Assembly (NCBI GenBank): GCA_037074615.1
Contig: CM073563.1
Coordinates: 13,996,501-14,060,500 of the forward strand
DNA: 64,000 bases
Source: Leucaena leucocephala
Taxonomy: Eukaryota > Streptophyta > Magnoliopsida > Fabales > Fabaceae
Direction of reading: 5' to 3'
Made by a program: the position numbers and the translations under genes. This document shows, piece by piece, positions 21,130 through 33,700 of the stretch (positions are counted from its first letter, which is position 1; the number at the start of each line of letters is the position of its first letter). Under the pieces are notes generated by a model. The model had not been told where the DNA came from. It was given only the letters and a program-made list of their open reading frames with translations, and searched no databases.

Positions 21130-24100
21130 ATAACTCACCCCCAATCTCAAATTTCAATATGAATTCTAGAATGTCACTTTTCTTAAAAAATGGATCCATA
21201 GAGGTCACAACTGAGTTATCCATTATTTCAAGGTAGTTTTAGGCAAATGTAGCAAAACTTTGGCACTTTTCTCGACCATAATGAAAAGTGCCCACCGATC
21301 TCAACTTTGAATATGCATTCTAGAATGGCACTTTCCTTAAGATATGAGTTCATGTAGGTCACAAAAGAGTCATCAATTGTTTCAAGGTAGGTTTACACAA
21401 ATGTAGCAAAACTTTGGCAGTTTATTTGTCGATAGGGATAACTCACTCCCAATCTCCACTTTTAATATAAATTCTAGAGTGCAACTTTCCTAAACATAGG
21501 GGTCCATATAAGTCTCAAAAGAGTTATCAATTGTTTCTAGTTAGTTTTAGGCAAATGTAGCAACACTTTGGCAATTAGCTGGACTATAATGAAAAGTCAT
21601 CACCAACCTCAACATTGTATATGCATTCTAGAATGCCAGTTTCCTTAAGATATGGGTCCATGTAGGTCACAAAAGATTCATCCATTGTTTTAAGGTAGTT
21701 TTAGGCAAATGTAGCAAAACTTTGGCACTTTACTTCTCTATAGTGATAACTCACCCCCAATCTAAAATTGCAATATGAATTCTAGAATGTAACTTTCTTT
21801 AAGATAGAAGCCCATATAGGTCACAACAGAGTTATCCATTGTTTCAAGGTAGTTTTAGGCAAATGTAGCAAAATTTTGGCACTTTTCTCGACTATAATGA
21901 AAACTCAGCACCAATCTTATCTTTCAATATACATTCTAGAATACCCATTTTCCTTAAGATATAGGTGCATGTAGGCCACAAAAGAGTCATCCATTGTTTT
22001 AAAGTAGTTTTAGGGAAATGTAGCAAAATTTTGGCACTTTACTCGACCGTAATGAAAACTCAGCACCAATATCATCTTTCAATATGCATTCTAGAATACC
22101 CATTTTCCTTAAGATATGGGTCAATGGAGGTCCCAAAAGAGTCAACCATTGTTTCAAGGTAGTTTTAGGGAAATGTAGCAAAATTTTAGTACTTTTCTCG
22201 ACTATAATGAAAACTCAGCACCCATCTCATCTTTCAATAAGCATTGTAGAATACCCATTTTCCTTAAGATATGGGTCGATGTAGGTCACAAAAGAGTCAT
22301 CCATTTTTTCAAGGTAGTTTTAGGCAAATGTAGCAAAACTTTGGCACTTTTCTCGACTATAATGGAAAGTCCCCACCAAAACAACTTTGAATATGCATTC
22401 TAGAATGTCACTTTCCTTAAGATATAGGTCCATATAGGTCAAAAAAGTGTCATCAATTGTTTCAAGGTAGTTTTAGGCAAATGTAACAAAATTTTGGCAC
22501 TTTACTTGTCTATAGTTATAACTTACCCCAATCTCAACTTTTAATACGACTTCTAGAATGGCACTTTCATCAAGATATGGGTCCATATAGGTCATAACAG
22601 AGTCATCAATTGTTTCAAGGTAATTTTACACAAATATAGCAAAAACTTTGGCACTGTACTTGTCTATACTGATAACTTGCCCCAATCTCAACTTTTAATA
22701 CGAATTCTAGAATACCCATTTTCCTTAAGATATGGGTCCTTGGTTCTCACAAAAGAGTCATCCATTTTTTCAAAGTAGTTTTAGGCAAATGTAGCAAAAC
22801 GTTGGCACTTTTCCCAACCATAGTGAAAAATCCCCGCCAATATCAACATTGAATATTCATTCTAGAATGCCACTTTCCTTAAGATATGGGTCCATATAGG
22901 TCACGAAAGAATCATCAATTGTTTCAAGGTAGTTTTACGCCAATGTTGCAAAACTATGGAACTTTACTTGTCTATAGTGATAACTCATTCCCAATCTCAA
23001 CTTTCAATATGAATTCTAGAGTTTCACTTTTCTTAAGATGTGGGTCCATGTAGGTCACAAAAGAGTCATCCATTTTTTCAATCTAGTTTTAGGCAAAGTA
23101 GCATAACTCTGGCACGTTTCTCGACCATAGTGAAAAGTCCCCCCAATCTCAACTTTTAATACGAATTCTATAATACCCATTTTCCTTAAGATATGGGTCC
23201 ATATTGGTCACGAAAGAGTCATCAATTGTTTCAGGATAGTTTAACGCAAATGAAGCAAAACTTTAACACTTTACTTGTCCATAGTGAAAACTCACCCCAA
23301 TCTCAACTTTTAATACGAATTCTATAATACCCCTTTTCCTTAAGATATGGGTCCATATAGGTCATAAAAGAGTCATAAATTGTTTTAGGATAGTTTAACG
23401 CAAATGAAGCAAAACTTTGGCACTTTACTTGTCTATAGTGAAAATTCACCCCAATCTCAACTTTTAATACGAATTCTAATACCTATTTTCCTAAAGATAT
23501 GGGTCCATGTAAGTCACAAAAGAGTCATCCATTGTTTCAAAATAGTTTTAGGCAAATAAAGCAAAACCTCTGCACTTTTCTCGACTATAATGCAAAGTTC
23601 CCACCAATACAACCTTTGAATATGCATTCTAGAATGCCACTTTTCTTAAGATATAGGTCCATATAGGTCACAAAAGAGTCATCAATTGTTTGAAGGTAGT
23701 TTTACGAAAATGTAGCAAAACTTTGGCACTTTACTTGTCTATAGTGATAACTCGCCCCAATGTCAACTTTTAATACGAATTCTAGAATACCCATTTTACT
23801 TAAGATATGGGTCCTTGGTTCTCACAAAAGAGTCATCCATTTTTTCAAAGTAGTTTTAGGCAAATGTAGCAAAACTTTGGCACTTTTCCCAACCATAATG
23901 AAAAGTCCCCGCCAATATCAACATTGAATATTCATTCTAGAATGTCACTTTCCTTAAGATATAGGTCCATATAGATCATGAAAGAATCATCAATTGTTTC
24001 AAGGTAGTTTTACGCCAATATTGCAAAACAATGGAACTTTACTTCTCTATAGTGATAACTCATTCCCAATCTCAACTTTCAATATGAATTCTAAAGTTTC

Positions 24101-24507
24101 ACTTTTCTTATGATGTGGGTACATGTAAGTCACAAAAGAGTCATCCATTTTTTCAATCTAGTTTTAGGCAAAGTAGCATAACTCTGACACGTTTCTCGAC
24201 CATAGTGAAAAGTCCCCCCAATCTCAACTTTGAGTATGCATTCTAGAATGCCACTTTTCTTAAGATATGGGTCCATATAGGTCACAAAAGAATCATTAAT
24301 TATTTCATGGTAGTTTTACGCAAATGTTGCAAACTATGGAACTTTACTTGTCTATAGATGTAACTCACTCGCAATCTCAACTTTCAATACGAATTGTAGA
24401 ATACCCATTTTCTTTAACATATGGGTCCATGTAGGTCACAAAAGAGTCATCCATTGTTTTAACGTAGTTTTAGGCAAAGTAGCAGAACTCTAGCACTTTG
24501 CTTGTCT
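21130..24507 (+). repeat. 153-bp satellite array, block 3
   Basis: About 22 monomers. It begins with the right copy of the ATAAC duplication (21130-21134). The first part is irregular; from about 22700 a 7-monomer period is clear. No gene. Confidence 0.95.
22680..24480 (+). repeat. HOR with period 1075 bp (7 monomers), about 1.7 copies
   Basis: Rare variants recur 1075 bp apart: GGGTCCTTGGTTCTCAC at 22734 and 23809, TTTTACGCCAAT(G/A)TTGCAAAAC at about 22932 and 24007, and TTTTTTCAATCTAGTTTTAG at about 23072 and 24147. Copies differ by scattered substitutions, so this is intermediate in age between blocks 1-2 and the right-hand array. Confidence 0.85.
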
Positions 24508-25109
24508 ATAGGTGAATTAAATCTGTGGGACGGATTTAATATAAATATTATTTATTTAATTAGTTTCTTATCAAAGTATACAATATATGATATTGTATTA
24601 GTTTCAGATTTAATATAGATTAATTCCAAGATCTAATTCGGTTGAGGAAAACGCAGAGCATCCTATATATCTGATTTTAGGAGCTACATTTTTTTGGCAC
24701 ACAACACACAACACAAAAGGCCGAAGAGAATCTGCAAAAGGTTTACAGATAAGAAACTGTTGAAGTAGAGACGGAGAGGACGAATTCTTGAGAGAGCCTT
24801 GGAGGGACAGGAGACGCTAGCACGTCGTTCGTGGTTGGAACGCTGTTTGTGTGGATACCAGTAGAGGAAGCTGACCTGAGGCGTCGACTTCTTGCGATAA
24901 GAAAGAGAGTACGAGCCGCGGAGAGAAGCTGTGAACATCTTCTTGAGATCGGAAAGAGATCACCAATCACGGAGAGAAGCTATGGAAGTCACTGAGGAAC
25001 ACCAAGGGTAATGCTTCTTTTCACTTGACTTAAACACATACGGTAGATCCTGGCAAGGAATGGGAAAAATTTTTTAAATTAATTTATACTGCGTGTCTTC
25101 CAATTCCTT
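24508..25109 (+). mobile_element. 3' fragment of a copia LTR without target duplication
   Basis: About 600 bp match the 3' end of the copia LTR, from GGTGAATTAAATCTGTGGG to CCAATTCCTT. The first 1.39 kb of the LTR and its last three bases (ACA) are missing. Satellite on the left stops at CTTGTCTATA and resumes at AACATTGAATATTC, skipping about 25 bp of the monomer. No target duplication is visible, so the piece was left by a rearrangement and not by a simple insertion. Confidence 0.88.
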
Positions 25110-26214
25110 TAACATTGAATATTCATTCCAGAATGCCACATTCCTCAAGATATAGGTCCATGTAGGTCACAAAAGGTTCATCAATTGTTTCAAGGCAGTT
25201 TTACTAAAAGTAGCAAAATTATTGAACTTTACTTGTCTATAGTTGTAACTCACCCCCAATCTCAACTTTCAATATGAGTTATAGAATGTCACTTTTCCAA
25301 AGATGTGGGTCCATGCAGGTCACAAAGTTTCATCCATTTTTTCAAAGTAGTTTTAGGCAAATGTAGCAAAACTTTCGCACTTTTCTCGACTGTAAGGAAA
25401 AGTCCCCACCAATATCAACTTTGAATATGCATTCTAGAATGCCACATTCCTTAAGATATGGGTCCATATAGGTCACAAAAGAGTCATGAATTGTTTCAAG
25501 GTAGTTTAACTCAAAAGTAGCAAAATTATTGAACTTGTCTGTAGTTGTAACTCACCCCCAATCTCAACTTTAAATATGAGTTCTAGAATGTCACTTCTCC
25601 AAAGATGTGGGTCCATGCAGGTCACAAAGTGTCATCAATTTTTTCAAAGTAGTTTTAGGCAAATGTAGCGAAACTCTGGCACTTTTCTTGACCGTAAGGA
25701 AAAGTCCCCACCAATATCAACTTTGAATATGCATTCTAGAATGCCACATTCTTTAAGATATGGGTCCATATAGGTCACAAAAGAGTCATCAATTATTTCA
25801 AGGTAGTTTTACTCAAATGTAGCAAAATTATTGAACTTTACTTGTCTATACTTGTAACTCACCCCTAATCTCAACTTTCAATATGAGTTCTAGAATGTCA
25901 CTTTTCCAAAGATGTGGGTCCATGTAGGTCACAAAGTGTCATCCATTTTTTCAAAGTACTTTTAGGCAAAATGTAGCGAAACTCTGGCACTTTTCCTGAC
26001 CATAATGGAAAGTCCCCACCAACATCAACATTGAATATGCATTCTAGAATGCCAATTTCCTTAAGATATGGGTCCATATAGGTCACAAAAAAGTCGTCAA
26101 TTGTTTCAAGGTAGTTTTACGCAAAAGTAGCCAAACTTTGGGACTTTAACTGTCTATAGTGCTAACTCACCCCCAATCTCAACCTTCAATATGAGTTCTA
26201 GAACATTACTTTTC

Positions 26215-26402
26215 TTAAGATGTGGGTCCATGTAAGTCGCAAAAGTGTCATCCATTTTTTCAAAGTAGTTTTAGGCAAAGTAGCGAAACTCTGGCACTTT
26301 TCTCGACCATACTTTTAGGCAAAATTATTGAACTTGTCTATACTTGTAACTCACCCCCAATCTCAACTTTCAATATGAGTTCTAGAATGTCACTTCTCCA
26401 AA
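26215..26402 (+). repeat. hybrid, over-long satellite monomer
   Basis: An A-type monomer runs to CTCGACCATAC and then jumps back to TTTTAGGCAAAATTATTGAAC of a different variant. The distance between successive GATGTGGG landmarks (26219 to 26403) is 184 bp and not about 152. This marks an out-of-register recombination joint. Confidence 0.8.
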
Positions 26403-27710
26403 GATGTGGGTCCATGAAGGTCACAAAGTGTCATCCATTTTTTTAAAGTACTTTTAGGCGAAATGTAGCGAAACTCTAGCACTTTTCTCGACCGTAAGAA
26501 AAAGTCCCCACCAATATCAACTTTGAATATGCATTCTAGAATGCCACATTCCTTAAGATATGGGTCCATATAGGTCACAAAAGAGTCGTCAATTGGTTCA
26601 AGGTAGTTTTACTCAAATGTAGCAAAATTATTGAACTTTACTTGTCTATACTTGTAACTCACCCCCAATCTCAACTTTCAATATGAGTTCTAGAATGTCA
26701 CTTTTCCAAAGATGTGGGTCCATGTAGGTCACAAAGTGTCATCCATTTTTTCAAAGTACTTTTAGGCAAAGTGTAGCGAAACTCTGGCACTTTTCACAAC
26801 CATACTGAAAAATCCCTACCAATCTCTACTTTGAGTATGCATTCTATAATGCCACTTTCCTTAAGATATGGGTCTATATAGGTCACAAAAGAGTCCTCAA
26901 TTGTTTCAAGGTAGATTTACGTAAATGTAGCAAAACTTTGGCACTTTACTTTTCTATAGTGATAACTCACCCCAATCTCAACTTTTAATACGAATTATAT
27001 AACACCTATTTTCCTTAAGATATGGGTCTATGTAGGTCACGAAAGAGTTATCCATTGTTTCAAGGTGCTTTTAGGCAAATGAAGCAAAACCTTGGCACTT
27101 TTCCCGACCATAATGAAAAGTCCCTACCAATATCAACATTGAATATTCATTCTAGAATGCCACATTCCTTAAGATATGGGTCCATATAGGTCACAAAAGG
27201 GTCGTCAATTGTTTCAAGGTAGTTTTACTCAAATGTAGCAAAATTATTGAACTTTACTTTTCTATAGTTGTAAGTCACCCCCAATCTCAACTTTCAATAT
27301 GAGTTCTAGAATGTCACTTCTCCAAAGATGTGGGTCCATGAAGGTCACAAAGTCTCATCCATTTTTTTAAAGTACTTTTAGGCGAAATGTAGCGAAAATC
27401 TGGCACTTTTCTCGACCGTAAGAAAAAGTCCCCACCAATATCAACTTTGAATATGCATTCTAGAATGCCACATTCCTTAAGATATGGGTCCATATAGGTC
27501 ACAAAAGAGTCGTCAATTGGTTCAAGGTAGTTTTACTCAAATGTAGCAAAATTATTGAACTTTACTTGTCTATACTTGTAACTCACCCCCAATCTCAACT
27601 TTCAATATGAGTTCTAGAATGTCACTTTTCCAAAGATGTGGGTCCATGTAGGTCACAAAGTGTCATCCATTTTTTCAAAGTACTTTTAGCAAAATGTAGC
27701 GAAACTCTGG
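26390..27710 (+). repeat. HOR with period 924 bp (6 monomers)
   Basis: GGTCCATGAAGGTCACAAAG with TTTTTTTAAAGTACTTTTAG occurs at about 26409 and 27333. The variants before and after also match at this offset. Confidence 0.8.
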
Positions 27711-28239
27711 TACTTTTCCTGACCATAATGGAAGGTCCCCACCAATATCAACATTGAATATTCATTCTAGAATGCCACTTTCCTTAAGATATGGGTCCAT
27801 ATAGGTCACAAAAGAGTCGTCAATTGTTTCAAGGTAGTTTTACACAAAAGTAGCAAAACTTTGGGACTTTAACTGTCTATAGTGATAACTCACCCCAAAT
27901 TTTAACTTTCAATATGAGTTCTAAAACGTTACTTTTCTTAAGATGTGGGTCCATGTAGGTCGCAAAAGTGTCATCCATTTTTTGAAAGTAGTTTTAGGCA
28001 AAGTAGCGAAACTCTGGCACTTTTCTCAACCATACTGAAAAATCCCCCCAATCTCTACTTTGTGTATGCGTTCTGGAATGCTACTTTCCTTAAGATATGG
28101 GTCTATATAGGTCACAAAAGAGTCCTCAATTGTTTCAAGGTAGTTTTACGCAAATGTAGCAAAACTTTGGCACTTTACTTTTCTATAGTGATAACTCATC
28201 CCAATCTCAACTTTTAATACGAATTCTATAACACCTATT

Positions 28240-30700
28240 TTCCTTAAGATATGGGTCTATGTAGGTCACGAAAGAGTTATCCATTGTTTCAAGGTACTTT
28301 TAGGCAAATGAAGCAAAACCTTGGCACTTTTCCCGACCATAATGAAAAGTCCCCACCAATATCAACATTGAATATTCATTCTAGAATGCCACATTCCTTA
28401 AGATATGGGTCCATATAGGTCACAAAAGGATCGTCAATTGTTTCAAGGTAGTTTTACTCAAATGTAGCAAAATTATTGAACTTTACTTGTCTATAGTTGT
28501 AAGTCACCCCCAATCTCAACTTTCAATATGAGTTCTAGAATGTCACTTCTCCAAAGATGTGGATCCATGCAGGTCACAAAGTGTCATCCATTTTTTCAAA
28601 GTACTTTTAGGGAAAATGTAGCGAAACTCTGGCACTTTTCTCGACCGTAAGAAAAAGTCCCCACCAATATCAACTTTGAATATGCATTCTAGAATGCCAT
28701 ATTCCTTAAGATATGGGTCCATATAGGTCACAAAAGAGTCGTCAATTGGTTCAAGGTAGTTTTACTCAAATGTAGCAAAATTATTGAACTTTACTTGTCT
28801 ATAGTTGTAAGTCACCCCCAATCTCAACTTTCAATATGAGTTCTAGAATGTCACTTCTCCAAAGATGTGGGTCCATGCAGGTCACAAAGTGTCATCCATT
28901 GTTTCAAAGTACTTTTAGGGAAAATGTAGCGAAACTCTGGCACTTTTCCTGACCATAATGGAAAGTCCCAACCAATATCAACATTGAATATTCATTCTAG
29001 AATGCCACTTTCCTTGAGATATGGGTCCATATAGGTCACAAAAGAGTCGTCAATTGTTTCAAGGTTGTTGTACGCAAAAGTAGCATAACTTTGGGACTTT
29101 ACTTGTCTATAGTGTTAACTCACCCCCAATCTCAACTTTCAATATGAGTTCTAGAACGTTACTTTTCTTAAGATGTGGGTCCATGTAGGTCGTAAAAGTG
29201 TCATCCATTTTTTCAAAGTAGTTTTAGGCAAAGTAGCGAAACTCTGGCACTTTTCTCGACCATACTGAAAAATCCCCCCAATCTCTACTTTGAGTATGCG
29301 TTCTGGAATGCTACTTTCCTTAAGATATGGGTCTATATAGGTCACAAAAGAGTCATCAATTTTTTCAAGGTAGTTTTACGCAAATGTAGCAAAACTTTGG
29401 CACTTTACTTTTCTATAGTGATAACCTCACCCCAATCTCAACTTTTAATACGAATTCTATAACACCTATTTTCCTTAAGATATGGGTCCATGTAGGTCAC
29501 GAAAGAGTTATCCATTGTTTCAAGGTACTTTTAGGCAAATGAAGCAAAACCTTGGCACTTTTCCCGACCATAATGAAAAGTCCCCACCAATATCAACATT
29601 GAATATTCATTCTAGAATGCCACATTCCTTAAGATATGGGTCCATATAGGTCACAAAAGGATAGTCAATTGTTTCAAGGTAGTTTTACTCAAATGTAGCA
29701 AAATTATTGAACTTTACTTGTCTATAGTTGTAAGTCACCCCCAATCTCAACTTTCAATATGAGTTCTAGAATGTCACTTCTCCAAAGATGTGGGTCCATG
29801 CAGGTCACAAAGTGTCATCCATTTTTTCAAAGTACTTTTAGGGAAAATGTAGCGAAACTCTGGCACTTTTCTCGACCGTAAGAAAAAGTCCCCACCAATA
29901 TCAACTTTGAATATGCATTCTAGAATGCCACATTCCTTAAGATATGGGTCCATATAGGTCACAAAAGAGTCGTCAATTGGTTCAAGGTAGTTTTACTCAA
30001 ATGTAGCAAAATTATTGAACTTTACTTGTCTATAGTTGTAAGTCACCCCCAATCTCAACTTTCAATATGAGTTCTAGAATGTCACTTCTCCAAAGATGTG
30101 GGTCCATGCAGGTCACAAAGTGTCATCCATTTTTTCAAAGTACTTTTAGGGAAAATGTAGCGAAACTCTGGCACTTTTCCTGACCATAATGGAAAGTCCC
30201 AACCAATATCAACATTGAATATTCATTCTAGAATGCCACTTTCCTTGAGATATGGGTCCATATAGGTCACAAAAGAGTCGTCAATTGTTTCAAGGTTGTT
30301 TTACGCAAAAGTAGCAAAACTTTGGGACTTTACTTGTCTATAGTGTTAACTCACCCCCAATCTCAACTTTCAATATGAGTTCTAGAACGTTACTTTTCTT
30401 AAGATGTGGGTCCATGTAGGTCGTAAAAGTGTCATCCATTTTTTCAAAGTAGTTTTAGGCAAAGTAGCGAAACTCTGGCACTTTTCTCGACCATACTGAA
30501 AAATCCCCCCAATCTCTACTTTGAGTATGCGTTCTGGAATGCTACTTTCCTTAAGATATGGGTCTATATAGGTCACAAAAGAGTCATCAATTTTTTCAAG
30601 GTAGTTTTACGCAAATGTAGCAAAACTTTGGCACTTTACTTTTCTATAGTGATAACCTCACCCCAATCTCAACTTTTAATACGAATTCTATAACACCTAT
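28240..30700 (+). repeat. HOR with period 1231 bp (8 monomers), two near-identical copies
   Basis: The copies 28240-29470 and 29471-30700 share almost every base, including the rare GGTCCCAACC... variant after TAATGGAAAG and the TTCCTTGAGATATGG variant (28999, 30242-ish). A-type monomers start at 29168 and 30399. Confidence 0.88.
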
Positions 30701-33700
30701 TTTCCTTAAGATATGGGTCCATGTAGGTCACGAAAGAGTTATCCATTGTTTCAAGGAACTTTTAGGTAAATGCAGCAAAACCTTGGCACTTTTCCCGACC
30801 ATAATGAAAAGTCCCCACCAATATCAACATTGAATATTCATTCTAGAATGCCACATTCCTTAAGATATGGGTCCATATAGGTCACAAAAGGGTCATCAGT
30901 TGTTTCAAGGTAGTTTTACTCAAATGTAGCAAAATTATTGAACTTTACTTGTCTATACTTGTAACTCACCCCCAATCTCAACATTCAATATGAGTTCTAG
31001 AATGTCACTTTTCCAAAGATGTGGGTCCATGTAGGTCACAAAGTGTCATCCATTTTTTCAAAGTGCTTTTAGGCAAAGTGTAGCGAAATTCTGGTACTTT
31101 TCTTGACCATAATGGAAGGTCCCCAACAATATCAACATTGAATATTCATTCTAGAAAGCCACTTTCCTTAAGATATGGGTCCATATAGGTCACAAAAGAG
31201 TCGTCAATTATTTCAAGGTAGTTTTACGCAAAAGTACCAAAACTTTGGGACTTTAACTGTCTATAGTGATAACTCACCCCCAATCTTAACTTTCAATGAC
31301 TTCTAGAACGTTACTTTTCTTAAGATGTGGGTCCATGTAGGTCGCAAAAGTGTCATCCATTTTTTCAAAGTAGTTTTAGGCAAAGTAGCGAAACTCTGGC
31401 ACTTTTCTCAACCATACTGAAAAATCCCCCCAATCTCTACTTTGAGTATGCGTTCTGGAATGCTACTTTCCTTAAGATATGGGTCTATATAGGTCACAAA
31501 AGAGTCCTCAGTTGTTTCAAGGTAGTTTTACACAAAAGTAGCAAAACTTTGGCACTTTACTTTTCTATAGTGATAACTCATCCCAATCTCAACTTTTAAT
31601 ACGAATTCTATAACACCTATTTTCCTTAAGATATGGGTCTATGTAGGTCACGAAAGAGTTATCCATTGTTTCAAGGTACTTTTAGGCAAATGAAGCAAAA
31701 CCTTGGTACTTTTCCCGACCATAATGAAAAGTCCCCACCAATATCAACATTGAATATTCATTCTAGAATGCCACATTCCTCAAGATATGGGTCCATATAG
31801 GTCACAAAAGGGTCGTCAATTCTTTCAAGGTAGTTTTACTCAATTGTAGCAAAATTATTGAACTTTACTTGTCTATAGTTGTAAGTCACCCCCAATCTCA
31901 ACTTTGAATATGAGTTCTAGAATGTCACTTCTCCAAAGATGTGGGTCCATGCAGGTCACAAAGTGTCATCCATTTTTTCAAAATACTTTTAGGGAAAATG
32001 TAGCGAAACTCTGGCACTTTTCCTGACCATAATGGAAAGTCCCAACCAATATCAACATTGAATATTCATTCTAGAATGCCATTTTCCTTGAGATATGGGT
32101 CCATATAGGTCACAAAAGAGTCATCAATTGCTTCAAGGTAGTTTTACGCAACTGTAGCAAAACTTTGGGACTTTACTTGTCTATAGTGATAACTCACCCC
32201 CAATCTCAACTTTCAATATGAGTTCTAGAACGTTACTTTTCTTAAGATGTGGGTCCATATAGGTCGCAAAAGTGTCATCCATTTTTTCAAAGTAGTTTTA
32301 GGCAAAGTAGCGAAACTCTGGCCCTTTTCTCGACCATACTGAAAAATGCCCCCAATCTCTACTTTGAGTATGCGTTCTGGAATGCTACTTTCCTTAAGAT
32401 ATGGGTCTATATAGGTCACAAAAGAGTCATCAATTGTTTCAAGGTAGTTTTACGCAAATGCAGCAAAACTTTGGCACTTTACTTTTCTATAGTGATAACC
32501 TCACCCCAATCTCAACTTTTAATACGAATTCTATAACACCTATTTTCCTTAAGATATGGGTCCATGTAGGTCACGAAAGAGTTATCCATTGTTTCAAGGA
32601 ACTTTTAGGTAAATGCAGCAAAACCTAGGCACTTTTCCCGACCATAATGAAAAGTCCCCACCAATATCAAAATTGAATATTCATTCTAGAATGCCACATT
32701 CCTCAAGATATGGGTCCATATAGGTCACAAAAGGGTCATCAATTGTTTGTAGTTTGACTCAAATCGAGCAAAATTATTGAACTTGTCTATAGTTGTAAGT
32801 CACCCCCAATCTCAACTTTCAATATGAGTTCTAGAATGCCACTTCTCCAAAGATGTGGGTCCATGCAGGTCACAAAGTGTCATCCATTTTTTTAAAGTAC
32901 TTTTAGGAAAACATAGCGAAACTCTGGCACTTTTCCTGACCATAATGGAAATTCCCCACCAATATCAACATTGAATATTCATTCTAGAATGCCACTTTCC
33001 TTAAGATATGGGTCCATATAGGTCACAAAAGAGTCGTCAATTGTTTCAAGGTAGTTTTACGCAAATGTAGCAAAACTTTGGCACTTCACTTTTCTATAGT
33101 GATAACTCACCCCAATCTCAACTTTTAATACGAATTCTATAACACCTATTTTCCTTAAGATATGGGTCGATGTAGGTCACGAAAGAGTTATCCATTGTTT
33201 CAAGGTACTTTTAGGCAAATGAAGCAAAACCTTGGCACTTTTCCCGACCATAATGAAAAGTCCCCACCAATATCTACATTGAATATTCATTCTAGAATGC
33301 CACATTCCTTAAGATATGGGTCCATATAGGTCACAAAAGGGTCGGCAATTGTTTCAAGGTAGTTTTACTCAAATGTAGCAAAATTATTGAACTTTACTTG
33401 TCTATAGTTGTAAGTCACCCCCAATCTCAACTTTCAATATGAGTTCTAGAATGTCACTTCTCCAAAGATGTGGGTCCATGCAGGTCACAAAGTGTCATCC
33501 ATTTTTTCAAAGTACTTTTAGGGAAAGTGTAGCGAAACTCTGGCACTTTTCCTGACCATAATGGAAGGTCCCCACCAATATCAACATTGAATATTCATTC
33601 TAGAATGCCACTTTCCTTAAGATATGGGTCCATATAGGTCACAAAAGAGTCGTCAATTGTTTCAAGGTTGTTTTACGCAAAAGTAGCAAAACTTTGGGCT

